Origin: Candidatus Cloacimonadota bacterium | GTDB lineage: Bacteria > Cloacimonadota > Cloacimonadia > Cloacimonadales > Cloacimonadaceae | Assembly: GCA_023392795.1 (NCBI GenBank) | Contig: JAEWNJ010000126.1 | Location: 1 to 31,116 of the forward strand | Reading direction: 5' to 3' | DNA length: 31,116 nucleotides | Shown: one piece after another, positions 23,724 to 31,116 of the stretch | How positions within the stretch are numbered: the first letter of the stretch is position 1 | Layout: each line of letters opens with the position of its first letter | Made by a program: the position numbers and the translations under genes | Notes under the pieces: generated by a model | What the model saw: the letters and a program-made list of their open reading frames with translations, nothing else | Told to the model about the DNA's origin: nothing | Databases searched by the model: none

Positions 23724-25023
23724 TCTGATAATCATCGGCAGCGGCCCTGCGGGTTATGTGGCTGCAATCCGGGCTGGTCAGACGGGGTTAAAAACCCTGG
23801 TGATCGATAAAAAGTATATCGGGGGGATGTGCTTGAACTGGGGCTGCATCCCCACCAAGAGCCTGCTGGAATCAGCCAAAGCCATGCGAAAAGTGAAGCA
23901 GGCGAATGAATTTGGGGTGGGGGGAATCGATCCTGATGCACTCTCCTTTAACTGGCAGCAGGCCCTGAAACGCACTAATGGCATTGTGAGCAAGCTTACG
24001 CGGGGGATTGAGTTTCTCTGGAAAAAGCATGGCGTGGAGTTCATCAAAGCTGAGGCAAAGATCCTCTCGCCGACACAGGTATATGCCGATAACCGAGTGA
24101 TCGAAACTAAGAATATCCTCATCGCCACAGGTTCCAGACCGGCAAAGCAAGAGCTCTTTGCCGGGGCTATCGAGCTGGAAGACTTGTACAGCTTGGAGCA
24201 CTTGCCTGAAATGCCCTTGCTGTATGGTCGCGGGGCGAATCTGATCGAATTGGCGCAGTTCTTTGCCCTGATCGGGAAAAAGCCTGCCATCCTTGCCGCC
24301 GATCTGCCCCTGATGCCTCAGGTGGACAGCTATCTTGAGGCCTTCATCACGAAAAAAATGGCGAAGGATAAGATCAGGGTGATTCCGCTGGCTGAGGTAA
24401 AACTTGAGAATGGAAAGCTGTATCAGAATGAGACGGAGATTGCCTTTGATCGGGTGATCAACGCCAGTTTCCGAACAGCGGTTCTGCCTCCGATGGAATT
24501 GGAATTGAAACTGGAGAATGGCTTTATCTCCACTGATCGCCGGCATCAGACATCGGTGCAGGGTATCTATGCAGCTGGAGATGTGAACGGCAAGAGCTAC
24601 CTGGCTCATATAGCTTCAGCTCAAGCCCTGGAAGTGATCGCTGCCATTCATGGGGAAGAAATGGCTGAGGAGCAAAGGAGCTTTCCGTTAAACATCTATA
24701 GCGATCCGGAGTTGGCCCAGATCGGCAAAACCGAAGATGAGCTAAAGAAGGCGGGAGTAGAATATAAGATCAATCAATACCCATTATCTGCCAATGGTAA
24801 AGCTTTGGCGGAGGGAGAATCCGAGGGTTTTATCCGGGTGATCTATGAGCCGAAGTATCATGAGGTACTGGGAGTTCAGATGGCAGCTGCCAACGCCACC
24901 GATCTGATCAGTGAGGCTGGAATCCTGATGGAACTTGAAGGAACCACCTTTGATCTGGCCCGTACGATTCATGCGCATCCCACAGTCGCAGAGATCTATA
25001 TGGATGCGGCAAGTGTATCATGA
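23713..25023 (+). CDS. lpdA: Dihydrolipoamide dehydrogenase (E3), short form
   Basis: A 436-residue flavoprotein that reoxidises dihydrolipoamide. The FAD motif IIIGSGPAGY, the redox disulphide GGMCLNWGCIPTKS (Cys40, Cys45), the second FAD motif AAGDVNG and the C-terminal active-site stretch HAHPTVAEIYMDA are intact. The central NAD-binding motif is unusual: LLYGRGANLIELA (169-181) in place of the GGGxxGxE pattern, with Leu177 at the third glycine, and the domain is about 30 residues shorter than usual. The frame is open from a TTG at 23698, but the ATG at 23713 lies behind AAGGAG and begins with the family's MAYDLIIIG. It overlaps the E2 gene by 11 bases. It is the last gene of the operon. 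Confidence 0.9.
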   Translation: MAYDLIIIGSGPAGYVAAIRAGQTGLKTLVIDKKYIGGMCLNWGCIPTKSLLESAKAMRKVKQANEFGVGGIDPDALSFNWQQALKRTNGIVSKLTRGIEFLWKKHGVEFIKAEAKILSPTQVYADNRVIETKNILIATGSRPAKQELFAGAIELEDLYSLEHLPEMPLLYGRGANLIELAQFFALIGKKPAILAADLPLMPQVDSYLEAFITKKMAKDKIRVIPLAEVKLENGKLYQNETEIAFDRVINASFRTAVLPPMELELKLENGFISTDRRHQTSVQGIYAAGDVNGKSYLAHIASAQALEVIAAIHGEEMAEEQRSFPLNIYSDPELAQIGKTEDELKKAGVEYKINQYPLSANGKALAEGESEGFIRVIYEPKYHEVLGVQMAAANATDLISEAGILMELEGTTFDLARTIHAHPTVAEIYMDAASVS

Positions 25024-25073
25024 CAGAGCGTAAAACTGAATAGAGAAGCGTACAAATTCAAAGTGTAGCGCGA

Positions 25074-25110
25074 TTTTCTGCTTGACAGAAAAAGCACGAT
25101 TAAGATCGTG
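25074..25110. other. Two adjacent hairpins between lpdA and the tRNA gene
   Basis: TTTTCTG-CTTGA-CAGAAAA (25074-25092) and CACGAT-TAAG-ATCGTG (25095-25110) are perfect short inverted repeats just upstream of the tRNA. The first contains TTGACA (25082-25087), which looks like a -35 box, but no -10 box lies 16-18 bases on (TAAGAT at 25101 is only 13 away). They may end the lpdA transcript or form part of the tRNA promoter. Confidence 0.35.
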
Positions 25111-25125
25111 ACAATCACAGCGCGT

Positions 25126-25213
25126 GCTGAAGTGGTGAAATTGGTATACACGCTAGTTTCAGGGACTAGTGAGCGATGAGCTCATGGGGGTTCGAGTCCC
25201 CCCTTCAGCACCA
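25126..25213 (+). tRNA. tRNA-Leu, anticodon CAG
   Basis: A class II tRNA with acceptor stem GCTGAAG/CTTCAGC, discriminator A and an encoded CCA end (25211-25213). The anticodon arm CTAGT-TTCAGGG-ACTAG gives anticodon CAG, reading the leucine codon CTG. A long variable arm (TGAGC/GCTCA) and the T-arm GGGGG-TTCGAGT-CCCCC are present. A run of seven T directly follows the CCA and probably serves as terminator. Confidence 0.95.
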
Positions 25214-25322
25214 TTTTTTTACCCTCGATCTGGATAGTGAAATCCCCACCTGATAAAAAACATTGACGCCCATGCTGTATCCGCTTTTCCTTGCCCCGAA
25301 ACTAAATCAAGGAGTGTATGCC

Positions 25323-25838
25323 ATGAATGACTACCGCAGCATCATAGAGCGCTTGAACCTCCTGCCGCATCCGGAGGGAGGGTATTACCGCAGAAATTGG
25401 CAATCCCAAATGCAATCTGAGCTGAGGGACCCCGCGGGCAAGATTCTGCATCCTCAGCGTAGTGCGGGATCCTCGATTTTGTACCTTTTACCCTCTAAAG
25501 AAGTAAGCTTGTGGCACAGGGTGAATTGTGACGAGATGTGGCATTACTATCAGGGCAGCACTCTACGGATTCATCTACTATCAGGGGCCAGGGGACACGA
25601 AGAGATGCATCTGGGAATGCGATTGGACCTGGGTGAATTGCCACAATTCGCCATTCCGATGGGCACATGGTTTTGCGCGGAAGTAGCTGAAGAGGATTCA
25701 TACACTTTTTGTGGCTGTACGTTGTGGCCCAGCTTCAGCTATGCTGATTTCGAGCTGGCAGAACAGCAGAAACTGCTGGACGAGTTCCCAGCTCACGCGG
25801 ATCTGATCAGCCGCATATTCACCAAACAAAACAGATAG
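25323..25838 (+). CDS. DUF985 (Cupin_5) family protein
   Basis: A 171-residue single-domain cupin. Family landmarks are LNLLPHPEGGYYRRNW at the N-terminus, RSAGSSILYLLP, SLWHRVNCDEMWHYYQG in the middle, and PMGTWFCAEV with CTLWPSFSYADFEL near the end. The family has a beta-barrel fold of unproven function; sugar-related roles have been proposed. The frame is open from a TTG at 25263, but the ATG at 25323 follows AAGGAG and starts at the family N-terminus. The next gene begins 14 bases downstream, so this gene is likely co-transcribed with the PhoH-like ATPase and alanine racemase. I see no functional link between the three. Confidence 0.88.
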   Translation: MNDYRSIIERLNLLPHPEGGYYRRNWQSQMQSELRDPAGKILHPQRSAGSSILYLLPSKEVSLWHRVNCDEMWHYYQGSTLRIHLLSGARGHEEMHLGMRLDLGELPQFAIPMGTWFCAEVAEEDSYTFCGCTLWPSFSYADFELAEQQKLLDEFPAHADLISRIFTKQNR

Positions 25839-25852
25839 AACACGGAGATGAA

Positions 25853-27193
25853 ATGAAACGAAAGATATTTGTGTTGGATACGAACGTGCTTATTCACAAT
25901 CCCCGAGCGATGTTTTCCTTTGATGATAACCACGTGGTGATTCCCATTGTCGTGATCGAAGAAATAGATCAGTTTAAGAAGGGACTGGATGAAAAGAGCC
26001 GGAACGCGCGGCAGATAGGGCGTTATCTGGATGATCTCAGGCACAGCGGCAGTTTACAGGAAGGTGTTGCGACTGACACCGGCGGCACCATTCAAGTAAC
26101 GGTAAATCAGGATGTAATCACCAAAGCCGGTAAGCTGATGTTCATGGATAGAAATGACAATCTGATCATCGCTACAGCGCTTTACTTCAAGGAGAAATAC
26201 CCCGAAAAGCAGGTGATCCTGGTATCCAAGGATGTAAACGTCCGTATCAAGGCTGATACCATGGGGCTTATAGCCGAGAACTTCGAAACCGATACGGTGA
26301 AGTTTGATGAGTTTTTCACCGGCTGGCGGCACGAGGAATTGGATCCCCTGCTCTTTGACGAATTGAAGCAGGGAAGATTCATAAACAACGTCTTTGAAGA
26401 GCTGTATCCCAATCAATTTGTCCGTGTGACAAAAAGCGGGAATGGGGAAGAGGCCATTACTTTACGCTATAACAAGGATCATAACAAGCTCTATCGTTTG
26501 AACAGCTATCGTGGAGGAGATATCTTTGGCATCTCGCCGCGAAACTTTGAACAGGAGATGGCTCTTGATCTTTTGATGGATGACGATCTGAAGCTGGTGA
26601 GCTTGTCCGGTAAAGCTGGGACGGGAAAAACCCTTCTGGCCATGGCAGCGGGTCTTAGCAAAGTGGTGGACGAAGAGAAGTATAAACGTCTGGTGGTATC
26701 GCGGCCAATCTCCCCTTTGGGGAAAGATCTGGGTTATCTTCCCGGTAGTAAAGCCGAGAAGTTTAACCCCTGGATGCAGCCCATTTATGATAACATGGAA
26801 ATAATACTCTCTTCGCACGATGAGAAGGGCATGAGTGACTCCAAGGCAAAGAAAAAGCCGGGATTGGAAGACTTTATGGATTATGGATTTCTGGAGTTGG
26901 AACCTCTCACTTATATTCGTGGCCGCAGTTTACCGGATCAATTTATCATCATTGATGAAGCGCAGAACCTCAGTCCGCATGAGATGAAGACCATCATCAC
27001 CAGAGCGGGGAAAAATACCAAGGTAGTGTTGACCGGTGATCCCTATCAGATCGATATCCCTTATCTGGATGCCATCAGCAACGGCCTTTCGGTGGCGGTG
27101 GAAAAGCTGAAGGGTGAAAGTATGGTGGGACATATCACTCTGGAAAAGGGTGAACGATCAGCTCTGGCGGATCTGGCTGCCAAGTATTTCTAG
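25853..27193 (+). CDS. phoH: PIN-domain plus PhoH-type ATPase (YlaK-like)
   Basis: A 446-residue protein made of an N-terminal PIN ribonuclease domain (about 1-145; Asp9 in FVLDTNVLIHNP, EEID, NARQIGRYLDD, MDRNDNLI) and a C-terminal PhoH ATPase domain. The Walker A motif is SGKAGTGKTLL near residue 252-262 and the Walker B motif is FIIIDEAQNLSPHE near 363-376. PIN-PhoH proteins are thought to be ATP-dependent RNA nucleases or helicases, and mycobacterial relatives act with toxin-antitoxin genes. The expected acidic residues of the PIN active site appear present. It ends 3 bases before the alanine racemase start. Confidence 0.92.
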   Translation: MKRKIFVLDTNVLIHNPRAMFSFDDNHVVIPIVVIEEIDQFKKGLDEKSRNARQIGRYLDDLRHSGSLQEGVATDTGGTIQVTVNQDVITKAGKLMFMDRNDNLIIATALYFKEKYPEKQVILVSKDVNVRIKADTMGLIAENFETDTVKFDEFFTGWRHEELDPLLFDELKQGRFINNVFEELYPNQFVRVTKSGNGEEAITLRYNKDHNKLYRLNSYRGGDIFGISPRNFEQEMALDLLMDDDLKLVSLSGKAGTGKTLLAMAAGLSKVVDEEKYKRLVVSRPISPLGKDLGYLPGSKAEKFNPWMQPIYDNMEIILSSHDEKGMSDSKAKKKPGLEDFMDYGFLELEPLTYIRGRSLPDQFIIIDEAQNLSPHEMKTIITRAGKNTKVVLTGDPYQIDIPYLDAISNGLSVAVEKLKGESMVGHITLEKGERSALADLAAKYF

Positions 27194-27196
27194 ATC

Positions 27197-29080
27197 ATGC
27201 AGATCAATTCATCAGATCGCAGTTGGGTGGAGATAGATCTCTCGGCCTTCAGGGCCAATCTTCGCTATTTGAAGAGCTTTCTAGCGCCGGGACAGGATTT
27301 CATGCAGATCGTGAAGGCGGATGCCTATGGACACGGTGCCAGAGAAATCGCCCAAGCCGCCCTGATGGAAGGGGCCGTGTATCTCGGAGTTGCCAATCTG
27401 GAGGAAGGGAAGATGCTGCGCATTCAAGGCATCAATGCGCCCATCCTGATCCTATCGCCCAGCCTGCAGAGTGAAATTCCGGCCATTCTGGAATATAATC
27501 TGGTGCCAGGTGTGCACGAACTTGGCTTTGCCCAAGCCCTTTCGGCCCAAGCCAAAGGTTCCCAGAAAGTCCATATCAAGCTCGATACAGGTATGCATCG
27601 TAGCGGAGTGCGCATTGATGAAGCCCTTACGATGTACGATGCCATCGCCGGGCTACCTAATATCGAGGTGGAAGGCATCTTCAGCCATTTTGCCGCTTCG
27701 GAGAGTGACGCTGCTTTTTCCTTGAATCAGGAAGAAGAGTTTGATCACTTTGTGAGTAGTCTCGGACAAAAACCTCGCTATGTGCATCTCAGCAACAGCG
27801 CCGCTACTATCAGGGCATACGGGAAGGGCTGCAACCTGGCTCGCTTTGGCATACTGAGCTTTGGCGTATGCACCATCGACGATGAGGAGATCGCCCGGCA
27901 CCTTCACCCTGTGATGACCTTCCGTTCGCGCATCAGCCAGATCAAAAGGATAAGGAAGGGCGAATCGGTGGGCTATAACAGGGATTGGATTGCTCCTCGC
28001 GATGGATGCTATGCTGTGATCCCCATCGGATACGCGGATGGTTATGATTTCCTTTTGTCCAACAAAGGGAAGGTATCGATCAATGGATGCGTTTACCCCG
28101 TGGTGGGACGTGTATCCATGGATATGATCACTGTCTTTATTGACCAGGATAGTACCGTAAATCCTGGAGATGCTGTTACCCTGATCGGAGATAATGAAGC
28201 ACAACTCCGCGCGCAGAGCATTGCCGGGTTGTACGGGGGCTCGGCTTACGAACTGCTTTGCCAGATAGGACGCCGGGCACGCAGGTATTATCGCTCGGGC
28301 GAGGAACTCCTGCACAGTGCTCCGCTGGCGCGCAGAGATTTTGTAGCACCTGATTTCAGTGATGGCAAACTGAGCGAAATCATCTCGGCGGCTCTATCGC
28401 AAAGGCTGCAGAGTGCGGAGATCGGTGAATTGATATCGCGGGAGATTCTGAGGAGTTTCTTTGCCGACAGGGATCGTGATGTGCATTACAGGAAGGATTT
28501 CGTGCATAGCATCAGCTTTGAAGCGAGCACGAAAGCAGAGTATTTCAGGGCCGTCACCCACCTGTCATATCACAAGATATTGCAATCCGATTCTTTCATC
28601 ATCGCCTGTGCGCGATCCGATGAGCAATTGCGCCGTTACTTCCTGCGCCGTGATGTGGAGTATCGTTGGTTATTGGATGAAAAGCTAGCATTGGATGAGG
28701 AAAGCTTCACTGTTAGCTCCGCCAGGATTGATGATCTGGAGTTGGAATGTCGGATAAAGCATCGTGATGGCAGCCTGGAGATCCATTGTTCGCATCCCGG
28801 CCTGAAGGATCTCGTGGGTAGCGAGGTGCGCTTCAGCATTGATACTATCACTCTTTATCCCAAGCATCTGCATCAATTCTCGGTGTTCGTCAGTGAGCTT
28901 ACTCAGGGTGTAAAGATCGATTTTCACTACCCTGAGAGCTTATCAGGGGTGCAACCAGTTACCATATTCTCTGGCCGCCGGAAGAATCCCGTAATTCACC
29001 GAAAAGAAGGCAGCATCAGCATTGTAAGCGCGAAGGACGAGTGGATCTTCCCTCTATCGGGAGTGGTATTCAGCTATTGA
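27197..29080 (+). CDS. alr: Alanine racemase with a long C-terminal extension of unknown function
   Basis: A 627-residue protein. Residues 1 to about 365 are a complete PLP-dependent alanine racemase: Lys40 in VKADAYGHG binds PLP, Tyr260 in SVGYNRDW is the second catalytic base, and YLGVANLEEG, KLDTGMHRSG, GRVSMDMI and YELLCQIGRR are typical. It supplies D-alanine for peptidoglycan. The remaining about 260 residues are not part of known Alr and match no family I recognise. They begin with helix-forming sequence (LSEIISAALSQRL, ISREILRSFF) and continue mostly as beta strands (HYRKDFVHSISFEA, LECRIKHRDGSLEIHC, VKIDFHYPESL). No frameshift separates the parts. No clear ribosome-binding site precedes the start, which suggests coupling to the upstream gene. 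Its 3' end overlaps the convergent phosphatase gene by 7 bases. Confidence 0.88.
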   Translation: MQINSSDRSWVEIDLSAFRANLRYLKSFLAPGQDFMQIVKADAYGHGAREIAQAALMEGAVYLGVANLEEGKMLRIQGINAPILILSPSLQSEIPAILEYNLVPGVHELGFAQALSAQAKGSQKVHIKLDTGMHRSGVRIDEALTMYDAIAGLPNIEVEGIFSHFAASESDAAFSLNQEEEFDHFVSSLGQKPRYVHLSNSAATIRAYGKGCNLARFGILSFGVCTIDDEEIARHLHPVMTFRSRISQIKRIRKGESVGYNRDWIAPRDGCYAVIPIGYADGYDFLLSNKGKVSINGCVYPVVGRVSMDMITVFIDQDSTVNPGDAVTLIGDNEAQLRAQSIAGLYGGSAYELLCQIGRRARRYYRSGEELLHSAPLARRDFVAPDFSDGKLSEIISAALSQRLQSAEIGELISREILRSFFADRDRDVHYRKDFVHSISFEASTKAEYFRAVTHLSYHKILQSDSFIIACARSDEQLRRYFLRRDVEYRWLLDEKLALDEESFTVSSARIDDLELECRIKHRDGSLEIHCSHPGLKDLVGSEVRFSIDTITLYPKHLHQFSVFVSELTQGVKIDFHYPESLSGVQPVTIFSGRRKNPVIHRKEGSISIVSAKDEWIFPLSGVVFSY

Positions 29081-31011
29081 TCCTGAAATCCCGGATGTTT
29101 CCAATCCAACACCAATAATGTAATGTCATCCTTGTGGGAGGAACCCTTGGCGTGCTCATGAACAGCTTCCAGAATGCTGTTTGCGGTCTTCTCAGGATTG
29201 GGATATCGCAGGCCGGCAATGATGGCTTCCAAGCCGGAGAGGCCCAGGAAATCCTCCGCGGAATTTTGAGCTTCGGTGATCCCGTCGGTAAACAGAATTA
29301 TCTCATCACCTTTATCCAAATGAATGGTGTCTGAGCCGATCTTCAAGTCTTCAAACACACCCAGTGCTGTGGAGTGCGTTTCGTTGTAACATGTGTAACT
29401 GTGATCAATCTTGCGGATAAACATCGGAACATGGCCGCAATTTGAATACTGTAACACCCCGGTTTTGATATTCAGGATCCCCAGAAGGGCAGTCACGAAA
29501 TTGGCTTCCACATTGTTTTTGCACAAGAACTCATTCAGCTTATGCAACAATTCTGATGAGCTTTTGTAGTATGGCGCGATGGAGGGCAGGAGTGTGGATA
29601 CCATGGTCATGGCCATAGCGGCAACTATTCCTTTCCCCAGCACGTCGGCTATCACGAAGCAAAAATGATCATTATCGATGAGGAAGAAGTCGTATAGATC
29701 TCCTCCGATATCTCCGGCCGGCTCCAGGATGCCATGCGTGCGGATCTCTTTGATTCCGAACGGATTGGTGCATTGCTTGGGAATCAGATTGGTCTGGATC
29801 TCGCTGGCATAAATCACGTCTCCACGGATCTTGTTTTTCTCCTCAGTGGTGATTTTCAGGTTCTCAATATAGTCTTTCAGCGATTTCTGCATTGCGGCAA
29901 AGGAATGGGTCAACCGGCTGATCTCAATGCTTTTATCAGAGATGGGGAGCTGAGCTTCAAAGTCTCCCGCACCGATCATATCTGCCGCAATTGCCAAGCT
30001 TTGCAGTGGTTTGGATACACTCACTGTCCTGGCGTAGATTACTCCGGCAACACTCAGAAAGATGAGTAGTGACGTGAGGGTTTGTATCACCAGGATTAGA
30101 TTGATGGGAGCCATCAGATCTCTTTCGGGGATCGCGATAGCTACTGACCAGTGGTTGCTTGACAGCGGTTGGTAGTATATCCAGCTGAAAGCCATGGGGG
30201 ATTTCCCCTTGATGAATGCATGTCCCATTTCCCCATTGATCATCGCCGATCCGAGGTCTTTCAGGTCATTGTCCTTGTATTCCTCTGCCAGGCTAAAAAG
30301 AGTGTGATTCATCACCAGGGATCGATCCTGATTAGTGATCAATGTGCCGGTGGACGACACCATGAAACTATTGCCGACTTTGAAGGAAGTAGTGTTTATC
30401 AGCTTTTCCTGAAGAAAGGATAGAGCGATGTCATAACGGATAAGTGCTGTGACCTCACCTTTACTATACACTGGTATCACATAGGAAATCAGGAGATCTT
30501 TCGCACCTTCTGCATCCACCCATGGCTCAATCCATTGTGATTTGCCTGATACCATGGGGAAGAGATACCAATCGTTGAAGCGGTAATCTGTGCCTTGGAT
30601 TTCTTTGCGAACCACCAGATGCTGATGGGGGTAAAAAAGCAGTGCCTGCTCATTTCCTGGAATCAGTGACACCAGGGAAACCGAGTTTACATCGCGATTG
30701 TCCAGAATCACATTACGAAAGTGCTTTTCCAGGGATGAACTGCTGATCTCAGTATCCTGCAATAAATTCACAGAAGTATTGGCCAGTGATTCCACCTTAT
30801 GGAGAATGCCATCTATCAAGTATATTCTCTCATGCGCCAGATGCTTCATTTTGTCCAGCTGAGAATCCAGGATGATATTCTTATAAACCACACGGGTGAC
30901 CAGAACGGAGGCTACAAACACCAGTAGCATCGCGATAAAGATGAAGGATATCAGCTGATAGGCCAGAGTGCGTTCTGCGTTAGCGTGTGGCACGGGGATA
31001 GAACTCTTCAT
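29074..31011 (-). CDS. Membrane-bound Cache-HAMP-SpoIIE (PP2C) phosphatase, RsbU-like
   Basis: A 645-residue sensor phosphatase. A transmembrane helix (about 18-42) is followed by a roughly 270-residue extracytoplasmic Cache-type sensor domain, a second transmembrane helix (about 308-333), a HAMP linker (SVSKPLQSLAIAADMIGAGDFEAQL), a coiled coil and a C-terminal SpoIIE-type PP2C domain. The PP2C metal motifs are EPAGDIGGDLYD, IADVLGKGIVAAM, SNCGHVPMF, LFTDGITEA and HKDDITLLVLD. Such proteins dephosphorylate anti-anti-sigma (STAS) proteins in partner switching. The RsbW-like ATPase at 1571 could in principle belong to a switch of this type, but the genes are 27 kb apart. The start ATG follows AGAGGA and lies within the end of the upstream gene. 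Confidence 0.9.
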   Translation of the reverse strand: MKSSIPVPHANAERTLAYQLISFIFIAMLLVFVASVLVTRVVYKNIILDSQLDKMKHLAHERIYLIDGILHKVESLANTSVNLLQDTEISSSSLEKHFRNVILDNRDVNSVSLVSLIPGNEQALLFYPHQHLVVRKEIQGTDYRFNDWYLFPMVSGKSQWIEPWVDAEGAKDLLISYVIPVYSKGEVTALIRYDIALSFLQEKLINTTSFKVGNSFMVSSTGTLITNQDRSLVMNHTLFSLAEEYKDNDLKDLGSAMINGEMGHAFIKGKSPMAFSWIYYQPLSSNHWSVAIAIPERDLMAPINLILVIQTLTSLLIFLSVAGVIYARTVSVSKPLQSLAIAADMIGAGDFEAQLPISDKSIEISRLTHSFAAMQKSLKDYIENLKITTEEKNKIRGDVIYASEIQTNLIPKQCTNPFGIKEIRTHGILEPAGDIGGDLYDFFLIDNDHFCFVIADVLGKGIVAAMAMTMVSTLLPSIAPYYKSSSELLHKLNEFLCKNNVEANFVTALLGILNIKTGVLQYSNCGHVPMFIRKIDHSYTCYNETHSTALGVFEDLKIGSDTIHLDKGDEIILFTDGITEAQNSAEDFLGLSGLEAIIAGLRYPNPEKTANSILEAVHEHAKGSSHKDDITLLVLDWKHPGFQDQ

Positions 31012-31116
31012 AGCTGATGTTCCTCTGCAGGATACCCATCTTTTTCAGAACGCTCTGGGCATTATCAAAGTCACTTCGTTGCAAAATGCCAAAGCTCTCC
31101 GGTTCTGGTATTATCA
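30980..31116 (-). CDS. C-terminal end of an unidentified gene, possibly a transporter binding protein
   Basis: On the minus strand an open frame enters the window and ends with TAA at 30982-30980, giving 44 residues ending SYEEFYPRATR. It overlaps the first 32 bases of the phosphatase gene, a typical co-translated arrangement. The segment FDNAQSVLKKMGILQRNISYEEFY is reminiscent of the C-terminus of ABC-transporter substrate-binding proteins (NitT/TauT or NMT1 type), where a sensor phosphatase partner would make sense, but the fragment is too short for a firm call. Confidence 0.55.
   Translation of the reverse strand, partial: IIPEPESFGILQRSDFDNAQSVLKKMGILQRNISYEEFYPRATR

Noticed and set aside
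25124..25213. Alternative tRNA boundary starting GTGCTGA
   Set aside because: That register would use part of the CCA end as acceptor stem; GCTGAAG/CTTCAGC with A and CCA gives a normal tRNA-Leu.
1..31116. CRISPR array, insertion sequence, phage or integron
   Set aside because: No regularly spaced direct repeats, transposase, integrase or attachment-site pairs were seen. The 20053-20101 palindrome is the only repeat that might be mobile-element-derived.

Overview
The window looks like a chromosomal segment of an uncultured anaerobic bacterium, most probably of the Candidatus Cloacimonadota (WWE1) lineage or a relative in the Fibrobacterota-Chlorobiota-Bacteroidota (FCB) group. The clues are a beta-helix surface protein with a FlgD-like, type IX secretion-style C-terminal tail, a trimeric NADH/ferredoxin-linked [FeFe]-hydrogenase operon, FecR/CHASE2-cyclase and SpoIIE-phosphatase signalling genes, and moderate GC content. 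The lineage is inferred from gene content, not from a marker gene.

Layout. (1) 3-908: end of a secreted beta-helix protein. (2) 1220-11612: a tight 12-gene co-directional operon ending in a terminator at 11650-11686. Its first half is an accessory/signalling block: DRTGG protein, RsbW-like ATPase, a degenerate [FeFe]-hydrogenase-like Fe-S protein, a second DRTGG protein and a PHP phosphoesterase-like protein. Its second half holds the enzyme: HydC (NuoE-like), a kinase-type ATPase domain, a cysteine-less thioredoxin-like ferredoxin-fold protein, HydB (NuoF-like), a second NuoE/NuoF pair, and the catalytic subunit HydA. (3) 11742-12305 (minus): a lipoprotein. (4) 12577-19962: a three-gene operon encoding a 1517-residue propeller/TPR/transglutaminase-like exported protein, a FecR-TPR protein and a CHASE2 class III nucleotide cyclase. 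(5) 19963-20334: a gene-free stretch with nested inverted repeats and a good sigma70-type promoter. (6) 20335-25023: a complete 2-oxoacid (pyruvate-type) dehydrogenase operon, E1alpha-E1beta-E2-E3. (7) 25126-25213: tRNA-Leu(CAG). (8) 25323-29080: DUF985 cupin, PIN-PhoH ATPase and an alanine racemase with a 255-residue extra C-terminal region. (9) Minus strand 31116-29074: end of an unidentified gene overlapping a Cache-HAMP-SpoIIE phosphatase.

How it may work together: the dehydrogenase complex would make acyl-CoA and NADH, and the HydABC enzyme would re-oxidise NADH together with reduced ferredoxin to make H2 (or run in reverse), a logic typical of syntrophic fermenters. The upstream block, with two kinase-like ATP-binding proteins and a hydrogenase-like protein that keeps the cubane cysteines but has lost the catalytic residues, looks like a dedicated sensing or assembly module for the hydrogenase. 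It is the strongest candidate here for a poorly described system. Loss of all cluster-ligand cysteines in two thioredoxin-like ferredoxin folds of the same operon supports the idea that some redox domains have become structural parts.
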